Assembly: GCF_947503415.1 (NCBI RefSeq) | Contig: NZ_CANNDS010000001.1 | Span: forward strand, 1-64,000 | Reading direction: 5' to 3' | Source: an uncultured Tateyamaria sp. | GTDB taxonomy: Bacteria > Pseudomonadota > Alphaproteobacteria > Rhodobacterales > Rhodobacteraceae | Length of the DNA stretch: 64,000 bases | Part shown: positions 33,714 to 42,450 of the stretch, in pieces | Layout: the number at the start of each line of letters is the position of its first letter | Numbering within the stretch: position 1 is the first letter of the stretch | The notes under the pieces: generated by a model | Told to the model about the DNA's origin: nothing | The model's database searches: none | The model's input: only the letters and a program-made list of their open reading frames with translations | Translations under genes and position numbers: made by a program

Positions 33714-34465
33714 CGCTGGAAATCCTGACTGCTGACAGCCTTTCGCCGATCCGGCACGGTTTTTTCACCCGCAAGGGCGGCGCATCGTCGGGCATTTTTT
33801 CCGGTCTCAATTGCGGGACCGGCAGTTCGGATCAAACAGAGATCGTCGCCATCAACCGCAGCAGGGCCGCTGACGCCATGGGTGTGGGCGCGGAAAAGCT
33901 GGCGGGGGTGCACCAAGTCCATTCTGCAGATGCTGTTGCGGTTACAACTCCGCTTGACCCAAAGCCGAAGGCGGATGCACTGGTCACTGCGACACCCGGG
34001 GTGGCGCTGTCTGTTCTGACAGCAGATTGCCAACCTGTTCTGCTTGCCGATGCAAAGGCGCAGGTGATCGGCGCTGCTCATGCGGGTTGGAAAGGGGCAC
34101 AAGCCGGCATCTTGGAAGCGACGGTCGATGCTATGGTGGCGCTTGGAGCTGCCCGGAACGCCATCCATGCTGTGATAGGTCCCACCATCAGTCAGCGTGC
34201 ATACGAAGTCGGACCGGAATTCTTTGATGTATTTCTGGATGAAGATCCAGAAAACACCCGCTTTTTCGCAGGCGGTGACGGAGACCGGATGCATTTTGAC
34301 TTGCCAGGCTATGGCCTGATGCGCCTGCGTGACGCAGGTATCGCGTCTGCGGAATGGACACGGCACTGCACGTATTTCGATCCGGACCGGTTCTATTCCT
34401 ATCGTCGCTCGGTGCATGACAAAGACCCCGACTACGGACGACTGATTTCAACCATCGTTCTTTGA
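33710..34465 (+). CDS. pgeF: PgeF/YfiH-family (laccase-domain) protein
   Basis: The 251-residue protein has the family motifs VHQVHSADAV, TADCQPVLLADA and AAHAGWKGA, which supply the His/Cys metal site of DUF152 proteins. In E. coli PgeF (YfiH) removes a mis-inserted serine from peptidoglycan precursors; some members show purine nucleoside phosphorylase activity. It is last in the lgt operon. Confidence 0.88.
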   Translation: MTLEILTADSLSPIRHGFFTRKGGASSGIFSGLNCGTGSSDQTEIVAINRSRAADAMGVGAEKLAGVHQVHSADAVAVTTPLDPKPKADALVTATPGVALSVLTADCQPVLLADAKAQVIGAAHAGWKGAQAGILEATVDAMVALGAARNAIHAVIGPTISQRAYEVGPEFFDVFLDEDPENTRFFAGGDGDRMHFDLPGYGLMRLRDAGIASAEWTRHCTYFDPDRFYSYRRSVHDKDPDYGRLISTIVL

Positions 34466-34700
34466 TTGCGGCGCAATTCGGGCACAACTTGCCATGCTGC
34501 CGTCCCATTGTTTCCAGATTGACACCAATTGGCGTGTCTAAGCCCTGAAAACAAAGCGTTTGCGCGGGGTCACATTTCCGCCACCGCACGTTTCAGATTT
34601 TCCGAAAATTCTTGGTACCGGCCCCAAACCTGCCCAATTGCGTCGTCATTGTTGTCCTCAACGGGCATTCAGACCCAGATAATTGAGCACAGGATAGACC

Positions 34701-34841
34701 ATGACAAACGCACGCTTCATCAAGTCCGTCACCGACACCGCCCAGCAGGACACACCACAGCTGCCATGGGCGCGAGGCGCGCGCCGCGCGGTTTATATTG
34801 CAAAACGCAAAGCCGCGTCAGAGCAGCGCAAGTCGGCCTGA
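34701..34841 (+). CDS. Small basic protein of 46 residues
   Basis: This short frame encodes MTNARFIKSVTDTAQQ, then LPWARGARRAVYIAKRKAAS and a final RKSA. AGGA lies eight bases before the ATG. Its strongly basic, alanine-rich C-terminal half and WARGARR motif look like a conserved short protein of Roseobacter genomes, from memory only. It stands alone between pgeF and the Hint gene. Function unknown; nucleic-acid or membrane binding would fit the charge. Confidence 0.6.
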   Translation: MTNARFIKSVTDTAQQDTPQLPWARGARRAVYIAKRKAASEQRKSA

Positions 34842-35057
34842 TCTCGAATCAGATTGTGGCAAACCTACTCTTTTGCCAGTGAACAATGCCGCCCTCGGCG
34901 TCCTATTGGTGCACCGTTTACGGTTTATGTCGCCAATACTTTGACAATTTGCGGCAAATTTCAGAATTACTTTCCATCACTTTGACACATGGACACCCTC
35001 CATCTGTCGTCGTCGGTGGGGGCCGACACGGATGTGACCAGTACGACGAGGTTACAT

Positions 35058-35801
35058 ATGACGTCCCCTGCTGCACTGCGCATACCGCGCACGCGCGACC
35101 ATCGATATACTGCCCCCATGACACGGACAGATATCCCTTTGCGCACCTTCGAGGTTGCCGCTCTGCGCGCCGATGGAACGCGCAGCATCGCCACATTCAA
35201 GGCCCCGGCCCTGCCCCTGTTCGAATCCGCATTCTCGGCTTTTGCCCGTGGTGTCGTGCTTCAAGCCCCCGACGGTGGCATCGCAATTGAGGATCTACTG
35301 CCCGGAGACTGGCTGAACACCTCTTCCGGACAACCGGCACAAGTGGTTTGGATCGGATCGTCCAGCTTCGTGCCGTCAGATACCGGACGGCGAATGCCAC
35401 TGATCCGCGTGATGGCGGACAGTTTTGGTCAGAACCGTCCAACGTCTTTCATAACCGTCGGTCCCGGTGCACGACTGCTGCAAACACCGGCGCATCTGCG
35501 CGGCACCACCGGCGGCGCATCGGTCCTAACCCCGGCGTCGGAATTCGTGGACAATGTGAACGTGATCGAGGTCGTGCCACCTACGCCCATACGTCTTTTC
35601 CACATCTGCCTGACGCGACACGCCGCGGTGAATGTCGGAGGGATCGAAGCGGAAACCTTCCATCCGGGGCTGAATGCAACCAAGCAGGTGACCTATGCAC
35701 AGCGCGACCTGTTCCTGTCGATGTTCCCGCACATTGCTCACGTGACAGACTTTGGACCGCTGGCGCATCCGCGCGCACCGGAACCGGATATGGTGGGCTA
35801 G
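35058..35801 (+). CDS. Hint-domain (hedgehog/intein-type) protein
   Basis: The 247-residue protein contains a Hint-like domain from about residue 70, with GVVLQAPDGGIAIEDLLPGDWL, VVWIGSSSF, and late strands with HAAVNVGGIEAETFHPG. Stand-alone Hint proteins of this kind are frequent in Roseobacters, usually as autoprocessing C-terminal domains of secreted proteins. The intein-type catalytic Cys is not obvious at the block start. GAGG lies upstream of the ATG at 35058; an ATG at 35118 is an alternative. Its stop overlaps that of the convergent Lrp-type gene by four bases. Confidence 0.75.
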   Translation: MTSPAALRIPRTRDHRYTAPMTRTDIPLRTFEVAALRADGTRSIATFKAPALPLFESAFSAFARGVVLQAPDGGIAIEDLLPGDWLNTSSGQPAQVVWIGSSSFVPSDTGRRMPLIRVMADSFGQNRPTSFITVGPGARLLQTPAHLRGTTGGASVLTPASEFVDNVNVIEVVPPTPIRLFHICLTRHAAVNVGGIEAETFHPGLNATKQVTYAQRDLFLSMFPHIAHVTDFGPLAHPRAPEPDMVG

Positions 35802-36298
35802 GCCGACTTCGCCAACCGCTCTTCCAGCACATCAAACGGCACGCCGGGGGCATCCTTGGCCTGCCGGATCACCAGCGATGTCTTGACCGAGGCGACGTTG
35901 GGCGTTGTCAGCAACTCACCCGTCAGGAAGCTTTGAAAGCTCGACAGGTCGGGGGCCACGCATTTAAGGATAAAGTCCACCTCACCGTTCAGCATGTGGC
36001 ATTCGCGGACCAACGGCCACGCGCGGCATTTGTCTTCGAACGCGCTCAGGTCAGCTTCGGCCTGGCTGGCGAGACCTACATTGGCGAACACCTGAACCTC
36101 GAACCCCAACTCGTGCGCATCCACATCTGCGTGGTAGCCGCGGATATAGCCGCTTTCTTCAAGCGTACGCACGCGGCGTAGGCACGGCGGGGCCGAGATG
36201 CCCACGCGCTTTGCCAGTTCCACGTTGGTCATGCGCCCATCGGCCTGCAACTCTGCCAGAATCTTTCGGTCAATCGGATCGAGTCGCGTGCTTGCCAT
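35798..36298 (-). CDS. Lrp/AsnC-family transcriptional regulator
   Basis: The 166-residue protein has an N-terminal HTH (LDPIDRKILAELQADGRMTN followed by VELAKRVGISAPPCLRRVR) and a C-terminal RAM ligand-binding domain containing GEVDFILKCVAPD. Such proteins respond to amino acids. It diverges from trxB. A TTGTT-N5-AACAA palindrome lies 22 bases upstream of the start and may be its operator. Confidence 0.9.
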   Translation of the reverse strand: MASTRLDPIDRKILAELQADGRMTNVELAKRVGISAPPCLRRVRTLEESGYIRGYHADVDAHELGFEVQVFANVGLASQAEADLSAFEDKCRAWPLVRECHMLNGEVDFILKCVAPDLSSFQSFLTGELLTTPNVASVKTSLVIRQAKDAPGVPFDVLEERLAKSA

Positions 36299-36320
36299 GG
36301 TGTGCCCCCTGAATTTGCGG

Positions 36321-36335
36321 TTGTTATAGCAACAA
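36321..36335. promoter_or_regulatory. Palindrome upstream of the Lrp/AsnC-type gene
   Basis: TTGTTATAGCAACAA has perfect 5-bp arms around a 5-base centre, in the intergenic region between the Lrp-type gene and trxB. An autoregulatory Lrp site is plausible but not shown. Confidence 0.4.
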
Positions 36336-36487
36336 TGCAGGCGCGCGCAATAAAGTTTCACAAGCGCGCAACATTAAGAAACGGAAGCCTTGCAGATAGC
36401 GCAAACCGGCTCCCCGTTTTCTGGCTTCAAACCCGTGCCCGGCGCGTCTATATCGGATGGGCTTTCACATCACCGACGGGGGTCATC

Positions 36488-37453
36488 ATGGCAGAGACAA
36501 AGCGCACCAAGGTTCTGATCATCGGTTCCGGCCCTGCGGGCTACACCGCGGGCGTCTATGCCAGCCGCGCGATGCTGAAGCCCATCCTTGTCCAAGGGAT
36601 CGAACCCGGCGGACAGTTGACCACCACCACGGAGGTCGAGAACTGGCCCGGCGACACCGAGGTGCAGGGCCCTGATTTGATGATCCGCATGCAGGACCAT
36701 GCAAAGGCGATGGGCACCGAGATCATCGGCGACATCATCACCTCTGTTGATTGGTCCAAGCGTCCCTTCGTTGCGCAATCCGACAGCGGCACCGAATACG
36801 TGGCCGATTCCGTCATCCTTGCCACAGGTGCGCGGGCGAAGTGGCTGGGTATGGCGTCCGAAGAGAAATTCAAAGGCTTTGGCGTGTCGGCCTGTGCCAC
36901 CTGTGACGGATTCTTCTACCGTGGACAGGAGATCGTCGTGATCGGCGGCGGCAACACGGCTGTCGAAGAGGCGCTGTTTCTGACCAACTTCGCCTCCAAG
37001 GTGACGCTGGTGCACCGCCGGGATGAGTTGCGGGCCGAGAAAATCCTTCAGGACCGGCTGTTCAAGAACCCAAAGATCGAACCGCTGTGGTTCAACCAGT
37101 TGGAAGAGGTGTACGGCACCGACAGCCCGTTGGGCGTCGAAGGGGTCAAGGTGAAGAACGTGAAGACGGGCGAAATCACGGACATCCCCGCCAAGGGTGT
37201 GTTCATCGCCATCGGCCACGCACCTGCCAACGAGTTGGTCAAGGACACGCTGGAAACCCACATGGGCGGTTATGTGGTGACCAAACCGGACAGCACGGAA
37301 ACGTCGATCCCCGGCGTATTTGCCGCTGGCGACATCACCGACTACCAGTACCGGCAGGCGATCACGTCGGCGGGCATGGGCTGTCAGGCCGCGCTGGAAG
37401 CCGAACGGTTCCTAGCGGAAAATGAAGACAGCGCGGACCTCGCAGCCGAGTAA
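36488..37453 (+). CDS. trxB: Thioredoxin reductase
   Basis: The 321-residue flavoenzyme has the FAD motif GSGPAG (13-18), the redox-active CATC (C136/C139), the NADPH motif GGGNTAVEEA and the C-terminal GVFAAGDITD. It passes electrons from NADPH to thioredoxin in the cytoplasm. The start at 36488 begins the FAD-binding fold. It is divergent from the Lrp-type regulator and appears monocistronic. Confidence 0.95.
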   Translation: MAETKRTKVLIIGSGPAGYTAGVYASRAMLKPILVQGIEPGGQLTTTTEVENWPGDTEVQGPDLMIRMQDHAKAMGTEIIGDIITSVDWSKRPFVAQSDSGTEYVADSVILATGARAKWLGMASEEKFKGFGVSACATCDGFFYRGQEIVVIGGGNTAVEEALFLTNFASKVTLVHRRDELRAEKILQDRLFKNPKIEPLWFNQLEEVYGTDSPLGVEGVKVKNVKTGEITDIPAKGVFIAIGHAPANELVKDTLETHMGGYVVTKPDSTETSIPGVFAAGDITDYQYRQAITSAGMGCQAALEAERFLAENEDSADLAAE

Positions 37454-37577
37454 CGCGTCCGTTCTTCTGACCGTTGATACTACACCGGCCGGCAGAGCTG
37501 CGGGTGCAACGCCCCACGCTTGACCCCAAGCCCCGAGGCCGCCACGCTGCGACCAACAACCAGAATAAGGTGCAGGC

Positions 37578-39266
37578 ATGGCGCACGCGATTTGGCGCGG
37601 CAGTTGGGCAACGAAGGTCAGGATCGTCAGCGGACTGATCCTGATGCTGTATCTCACACTGCACATCCTTAATCTGGCGGTGATACTGATTTCCCCCACA
37701 GCCTTCGACGCCTTTCAGGCCGCGCGTCTGTGGGTGATCCGGTCCGATCCAGGGACTGTCATCATCATGGGCGCGATGCTGTCCCACATGGTCCTGTCGC
37801 TGGGCAAGGTGGTGGTGGCGCGCACCTTGCGCATGCCGCTGACGGACTGGGTGCAGATCAGCTTGGGCCTTTTGATACCGATCATGCTGGTTGATCACCT
37901 GATCTATACGCGCGCAGCACATGAGATGCTGGGCGTGACCACGATGTTCGGATACGTCAACCGTCTGATTTGGGGCACTGCAGACGGATGGGGGCAAGCG
38001 GCCCTTATGATCATCGCGTGGGTGCATGGGGCCATTGGTTTGCACATGTGGCTGCGGCTGACGGCGTGGTGGCGCGCCTGGGTACCATGGCTTATTGGGG
38101 TGGCCGTGACGCTGCCAATCCTTGCACTTGTGGGCTTTGTGACATTTGCGCGCACCATCGACGGGCTGCTGAGTAACAGCCAAGCTGAACAGGTGGCGCA
38201 TGCGGCGTGGAATTGGCCCGATGCGGCAGGCTTTGCAGCACTCGCCACTGCCTCGACAAACATGACCTATGCGGTATGGGCGATCCTAGGTATCGCTATC
38301 ACAGCCTTTCTTGCGCGACGCATCATTGCGGCCATCGCGCGGCCTATTCGCATTCATTACGTGGACGGCCCCAGCGTGCGTGCACCACGCGGACAGACCA
38401 TTCTGGAAACCTCGCGCACCAGTGCAGTGGCGCATACCGCTCTGTGCGGTGGACGCGGCCGATGCACCACTTGCAGGGTGATTGTAGAAGACGGGTTGGA
38501 CAACCTGCCCGCCCCGTCCGAAGCCGAAGCCCGCAGTCTTGCCGCTGTCGGCGCGCCGCCCAATGCACGGCTTGCCTGCCAGGTCCGGCCCACGCAGTCG
38601 GTGCGCGTGTTCCGCGTCTTTGACCGTGACGGCAAGCAAAGCCGCGCCCATGCGAGCCAAGGGAAAGAGGCCCAGTTGGCCGTGCTCTTTCTGGACATGC
38701 GCGGATTTACGGCGCGCACGGATGGGCAATTGCCGTATGACGTGGTGCATCTGCTCAACCGTTTCTTTGACGAGATTGTGCCCCCGATCAACGCCGCGGG
38801 CGGCACGGTAGACAAGTACATGGGCGACGGGCTTATGGCTGTGTTTGAAACGGACAGTGCAGAGGCGTCGGCCAAGGCGGCGATCAAGGCGGTGCAAGGT
38901 ATTGGCGCGGCCTTGCAAGCGTTTAATAACAAGCTGGCAGGTGAAGGCAGCGCCCCGGTTGCGATCGGCATTGGAGTGCATCTGGGCAATGTGGTGCTGG
39001 GTGAGATTGGCGCAGCAGGTCAGGCCCCGCGCACATTGATCGGGGATACGGTCAACATTGCTTCAAGACTGGAAAGCGAGACCAAGGCACGCGGCGCCCA
39101 GGCATTGATTTCCATTGATGTGATCCAAGCCGCCGGGCTGACCGCGTCCGAGGATGCGTTTGTATCGCTGAACTTACGCGGGCGCGAGGCACCCCTTGCG
39201 ACCGTGCCTTTGATGGATGCCGCAGATATCAGCGTGTTCAAGACCGGTCAGCCGCGTATGGTCTGA
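37578..39266 (+). CDS. Class III adenylate cyclase with membrane haem-type and [2Fe-2S] ferredoxin domains
   Basis: The 562-residue protein has six membrane helices (about 15-38, 58-80, 91-110, 138-158, 168-190 and 228-248) with several helix histidines (H29, H70, H107, H150, H156) that could ligate haem, as in the succinate dehydrogenase-like anchor of Sinorhizobium CyaC. Residues 258-345 form a plant-type ferredoxin domain with C290-x5-C296-x2-C299-x34-C334. A class III cyclase domain follows (about 365-530; metal Asp373 and Asp417 and the transition-state pair in DTVNIASRL). It should make cAMP in response to membrane redox state. Redox sensing is inferred from the domains. Confidence 0.85.
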   Translation: MAHAIWRGSWATKVRIVSGLILMLYLTLHILNLAVILISPTAFDAFQAARLWVIRSDPGTVIIMGAMLSHMVLSLGKVVVARTLRMPLTDWVQISLGLLIPIMLVDHLIYTRAAHEMLGVTTMFGYVNRLIWGTADGWGQAALMIIAWVHGAIGLHMWLRLTAWWRAWVPWLIGVAVTLPILALVGFVTFARTIDGLLSNSQAEQVAHAAWNWPDAAGFAALATASTNMTYAVWAILGIAITAFLARRIIAAIARPIRIHYVDGPSVRAPRGQTILETSRTSAVAHTALCGGRGRCTTCRVIVEDGLDNLPAPSEAEARSLAAVGAPPNARLACQVRPTQSVRVFRVFDRDGKQSRAHASQGKEAQLAVLFLDMRGFTARTDGQLPYDVVHLLNRFFDEIVPPINAAGGTVDKYMGDGLMAVFETDSAEASAKAAIKAVQGIGAALQAFNNKLAGEGSAPVAIGIGVHLGNVVLGEIGAAGQAPRTLIGDTVNIASRLESETKARGAQALISIDVIQAAGLTASEDAFVSLNLRGREAPLATVPLMDAADISVFKTGQPRMV

Positions 39267-39319
39267 CCGGTCCGTTACGCATTTACCACAATTGCGGATT
39301 TCCGCTCTGCGACAAAGTT

Positions 39320-39335
39320 TGTTCTGGCGTGAACA
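39320..39335. promoter_or_regulatory. Palindrome TGTTC-N6-GAACA, upstream copy
   Basis: TGTTCTGGCGTGAACA has perfect 5-bp arms. It lies 49 bases upstream of the winged-helix-Sat-CysC reading frame, centred 32 bp (about three helical turns) from a second, similar site. Probably an operator. Confidence 0.55.
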
Positions 39336-39351
39336 GACTTTTTGCGACATA

Positions 39352-39367
39352 TGTTCACCCGTGAACG
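39352..39367. promoter_or_regulatory. Palindrome TGTTC-N6-GAACG, downstream copy
   Basis: TGTTCACCCGTGAACG contains the perfect palindrome GTTCAC-CC-GTGAAC. It ends 16 bases before the ATG at 39384, so binding would block transcription or translation start. The fused winged-helix domain is the likeliest ligand. Confidence 0.55.
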
Positions 39368-39383
39368 TAAATAGGTCTGCGTA

Positions 39384-41459
39384 ATGTCCGCCGCCCCCAA
39401 ACCCAACCCTGAGGCCGAAGACCAGCTCTTTCGCCTGCTGCGCCAGCTGGACGAGGCTCCAAGTGCCTCGCAACGCGCCATGGCCCAGGCGATCGGTGTG
39501 TCTTTGGGGCGTCTCAATGCCCTGCTCAAACAAGCGACACAAGCGGGTTTTGTGCAGGTCGGCGGCATGGACAGCCCCGACAAGAGGCAACGCTTTTCCT
39601 ATGCGCTCACCCCCCGCGGTGCCGGAGAGAAAAACCGGCTCACCGACCAGTTCCTTGCCCGCAAATTCGCGGAATATGACGCCCTTTTTGCCGAATTGAC
39701 CGGCACCACGTCAGGGCTTAACCCCCTGAAACACAGGACCAAATTGATGGAAAACAACCTCGCTCCGATCCCTGAGCTGTATGTCTCCTATGACAGTGCC
39801 CAGAAGATGAAGATGGACGCCGCCGAGCTGGTGAGCTGGGACCTGACCCCGCGCCAGATCTGCGATCTGGAACTGCTGATGAATGGCGGTTTCAACCCGT
39901 TGAAGGGCTTCCTGTCAGAGGCCGATTACAACAGCGTTGTGGACACGATGCGGACCGCCGATGGCGCGCTGTGGCCCATGCCCATCAATCTGGACGTGAA
40001 CAAACAGTTTGCCGATGGCCTTGAGATCGGTCAGGACATCGCCCTGCGCGACCAAGAAGGCGTGATCCTTGCCACCATGACCGTCACCGACCGCTGGACG
40101 CCCAACAAGGCACATGAGGCGGAAAAGGTGTTCGGGGCTGATGACAGCGCGCACCCGGCCGTGAATTACCTGCACAATACTGCCGGTGACATCTATCTCG
40201 GCGGCCCCGTGACAGGCATCCAGCAGCCTGTGCACTATGATTTCCGCGGCCGCCGCGACACGCCCAACGAATTGCGCGCCTATTTTCGCAAAATGGGCTG
40301 GCGCAAGGTTGTGGCCTTCCAGACCCGCAACCCGTTGCACCGCGCACATCAGGAACTGACGTTCCGTGCCGCCCGTGAAGCCCAGGCCAACCTGCTGATC
40401 CATCCCGTTGTCGGTCTGACAAAGCCCGGCGACGTCGATCACTTCACTCGCGTGCGCTGCTATGAGGCTGTGCTGGACAAGTACCCGCAGGCCACCACAT
40501 CCATGTCCCTGCTGAACCTTGCCATGCGCATGGCGGGCCCACGCGAGGCTGTGTGGCACGGTCTGATCCGCAAGAACCACGGCTGCACTCACTTCATCGT
40601 GGGCCGCGATCACGCGGGGCCCGGTTCGAACTCGGCCGGCGAAGATTTCTATGGCCCCTATGATGCGCAGGACTTGTTCCGCGAGCATGAGGAGGAAATG
40701 GGCATTGAGATGGTCGACTTCAAACACATGGTCTGGGTGCAGGAACGCGCCCAATACGAGGCCATCGACGAGATCAAGGACAAGGATGACATCACCATCC
40801 TGAACATCTCGGGCACCGAGCTGCGCCGCCGTCTGGCCGAGGGTCTCGAGATCCCCGAGTGGTTCTCGTTCCCCGAGGTGGTCAAGGAATTGCGCCGCAC
40901 CAAGCCGCCACGTTCGCAGCAAGGCTTTACCGTATTCTTCACAGGCTTCTCCGGGTCCGGCAAATCCACCATCGCCAATGCGTTGATGGTCAAGCTGATG
41001 GAAATGGGGGGCCGTCCCGTAACCCTTCTGGATGGCGATATCGTCCGTAAGAATCTGTCGTCTGAACTGGGCTTTTCGAAAGAGCACCGCGATCTGAACA
41101 TCCGTCGCATCGGCTATGTCGCATCAGAGATCACCAAAAACGGTGGCATCGCGATCTGTGCGCCTATCGCGCCGTATGCGACGACCCGCCGAGCCGTGCG
41201 CGAGGATATCGAAAGCTTTGGTGCCTTTGTCGAAGTCCACGTGGCCACATCCATCGAAGAGTGCGAGCGCCGGGACCGGAAGGGTCTGTACAAGCTGGCG
41301 CGTGAGGGCAAGATCAAGGAATTCACCGGAATTTCCGACCCTTATGACGTGCCTGCGAACCCCGAGCTCAGCGTTGAGACGGAGAATGTCGATGTGGACA
41401 ATTGTGCGCACCAGGTTCTGCTGAAGCTGGAAAGCATGGGGCTGATTGCCGCTGAGTAA
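39384..41459 (+). CDS. sat: Winged-helix (EPS-associated MarR type) domain fused in frame to Sat-CysC
   Basis: The 691-residue frame has an N-terminal winged-helix domain (about 10-100; ASQRAMAQAIGVSLGRLNAL) like the MarR-family EPS-associated regulators. ATP sulfurylase follows (about 122-505, with QTRNPLHRAH at 313-322 and GRDHAGPG), then APS kinase (P-loop GFSGSGKST at 521-529). The usual Roseobacter Sat-CysC would start at the internal ATG at 39747, which has AGGA upstream. No stop separates the regulator from the enzyme, so a fusion, an internal start, or both are possible. The enzyme turns sulfate and ATP into PAPS. Confidence 0.85.
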   Translation: MSAAPKPNPEAEDQLFRLLRQLDEAPSASQRAMAQAIGVSLGRLNALLKQATQAGFVQVGGMDSPDKRQRFSYALTPRGAGEKNRLTDQFLARKFAEYDALFAELTGTTSGLNPLKHRTKLMENNLAPIPELYVSYDSAQKMKMDAAELVSWDLTPRQICDLELLMNGGFNPLKGFLSEADYNSVVDTMRTADGALWPMPINLDVNKQFADGLEIGQDIALRDQEGVILATMTVTDRWTPNKAHEAEKVFGADDSAHPAVNYLHNTAGDIYLGGPVTGIQQPVHYDFRGRRDTPNELRAYFRKMGWRKVVAFQTRNPLHRAHQELTFRAAREAQANLLIHPVVGLTKPGDVDHFTRVRCYEAVLDKYPQATTSMSLLNLAMRMAGPREAVWHGLIRKNHGCTHFIVGRDHAGPGSNSAGEDFYGPYDAQDLFREHEEEMGIEMVDFKHMVWVQERAQYEAIDEIKDKDDITILNISGTELRRRLAEGLEIPEWFSFPEVVKELRRTKPPRSQQGFTVFFTGFSGSGKSTIANALMVKLMEMGGRPVTLLDGDIVRKNLSSELGFSKEHRDLNIRRIGYVASEITKNGGIAICAPIAPYATTRRAVREDIESFGAFVEVHVATSIEECERRDRKGLYKLAREGKIKEFTGISDPYDVPANPELSVETENVDVDNCAHQVLLKLESMGLIAAE

Positions 41460-41469
41460 ATGACCGGAG

Positions 41470-41493
41470 GGGCGGAGGACACCTCCGCCTTAC
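41470..41493. repeat. REP-like palindrome, copy 1
   Basis: GGCGGAGG-ACA-CCTCCGCC followed by TTAC. It is identical in stem and loop to the copy at 55991-56014, 14.5 kb away, and starts 11 bases after the Sat-CysC stop. Confidence 0.7.
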
Positions 41494-41495
41494 CC

Positions 41496-41522
41496 GTAAG
41501 GCGCACCTTTGTGCGCCTTTTT
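41496..41522 (+). terminator. Rho-independent terminator after sat-cysC (REP-like copy 2)
   Basis: GGCGCAC-CTTT-GTGCGCC forms a 7-bp stem followed by a run of five T residues on the plus strand. The left flank GTAA-GGC also fits the REP-like family in the opposite orientation, so one repeat copy appears to act as the terminator. Confidence 0.85.
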
Positions 41523-41548
41523 CCGTTTGTCCCCGCGGGGACAGATTG

Positions 41549-41573
41549 GGCGGCGCATTGAAATGCGCCTTAC
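41549..41573. repeat. REP-like palindrome, copy 3, overlapping the phzF-like stop
   Basis: GGCGCATT-GA-AATGCGCC followed by TTAC. On the minus strand the GTAA flank provides the TAA stop codon of the PhzF-family gene, so the repeat sits across the gene's 3' end. Confidence 0.65.
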
Positions 41574-42439
41574 AGGTACAGCGTTCCGCTCATCAGGACG
41601 TGGGCGCGGCCCTCGACCACAACGCCAGCGATGGCGTCGCGTGGGCCCAGCACTTCGACCTTTGCCTGACCCGGGCGGCCAAGGCCGTGGCCCTGTTCAG
41701 CGACAAAGTTCGGGCTCTCAATTAACCCTTCGGACCAGAGATAGGCAGCCATGGCGCCGGTGGCAGAGCCGGTGAACGGATCTTCGGCCGGGCTCGGCGG
41801 GGCCATGAGCAGGCGGGCAAAGGTGTCGCCCTGGTCAGTGGCCCCTTCGAGCGTGCACCAGAATGGCTCCATCACATCGGTGCCATGGACACCCAGCGCT
41901 TCCAGATAGGTTTGGAACGCACCAAGGTTGAATTGTGCCCGTTCTAATGTTGCGCGGTCTTTGAGCACTGTGATCGTGAAAGGCAACCCGGTGGACGTGA
42001 CGCGAGGCGGGTGGATGATGTCGTCCGCGCTTAGTCCACCAACAGCGGCAACCAGCGCGGCGTCCGGCCGTGCGCCAAATGTGGGCGCGATCTGGGTCAT
42101 GCGGACGGATGTGCCTGACATTTCGACCGGAACGATGCCCGCGCCGGTTTCCAGCGTTAAAGGACCGTGAGATATCAGACCACGATGGCGAAGTGCAGCG
42201 ACCGTCGCGACGGTAGGATGACCGGCGAAAGGGATTTGCCGGCTGGCAAGGAAGTAGCGTACCCGAATGTCTGCCACGTCTGACGGGCCGGTGAAGGTGC
42301 ATTCCACGAGCGACGTTTCGCGGACAAATTCCATGCAGGTGGCGTCGTCCAGTCCTGCGCCGTCATGCACGACAGCGCAGCCGTTGCCTCCAAAGGCCTT
42401 GTCGGTAAAGGCGTCCACCCAATCCACATCGAAGCTCAC
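41570..42439 (-). CDS. PhzF-family isomerase/epimerase
   Basis: The 289-residue protein has the two-lobed PhzF fold pattern: WVDAFTDKAFGGNGCAVV at the N-terminus with a conserved E in LVECTF, QIPFAGHPTVATVAAL, and the late EDPFTGSATGAMAAYL. Members catalyse isomerisations of diverse substrates, and the bacterial housekeeping role is unknown. The 3' end lies inside a REP-like palindrome. The start follows a likely gene remnant. Confidence 0.88.
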   Translation of the reverse strand: MSFDVDWVDAFTDKAFGGNGCAVVHDGAGLDDATCMEFVRETSLVECTFTGPSDVADIRVRYFLASRQIPFAGHPTVATVAALRHRGLISHGPLTLETGAGIVPVEMSGTSVRMTQIAPTFGARPDAALVAAVGGLSADDIIHPPRVTSTGLPFTITVLKDRATLERAQFNLGAFQTYLEALGVHGTDVMEPFWCTLEGATDQGDTFARLLMAPPSPAEDPFTGSATGAMAAYLWSEGLIESPNFVAEQGHGLGRPGQAKVEVLGPRDAIAGVVVEGRAHVLMSGTLYL

Positions 42440-42450
42440 GGCCTGTCCCC

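Noticed and set aside
39320..39367. LexA (SOS) boxes upstream of the Sat-CysC frame
   Set aside because: Alphaproteobacterial LexA sites are direct repeats of GTTC with N7 spacing; here the arms are inverted repeats with N6, so a winged-helix operator fits better.
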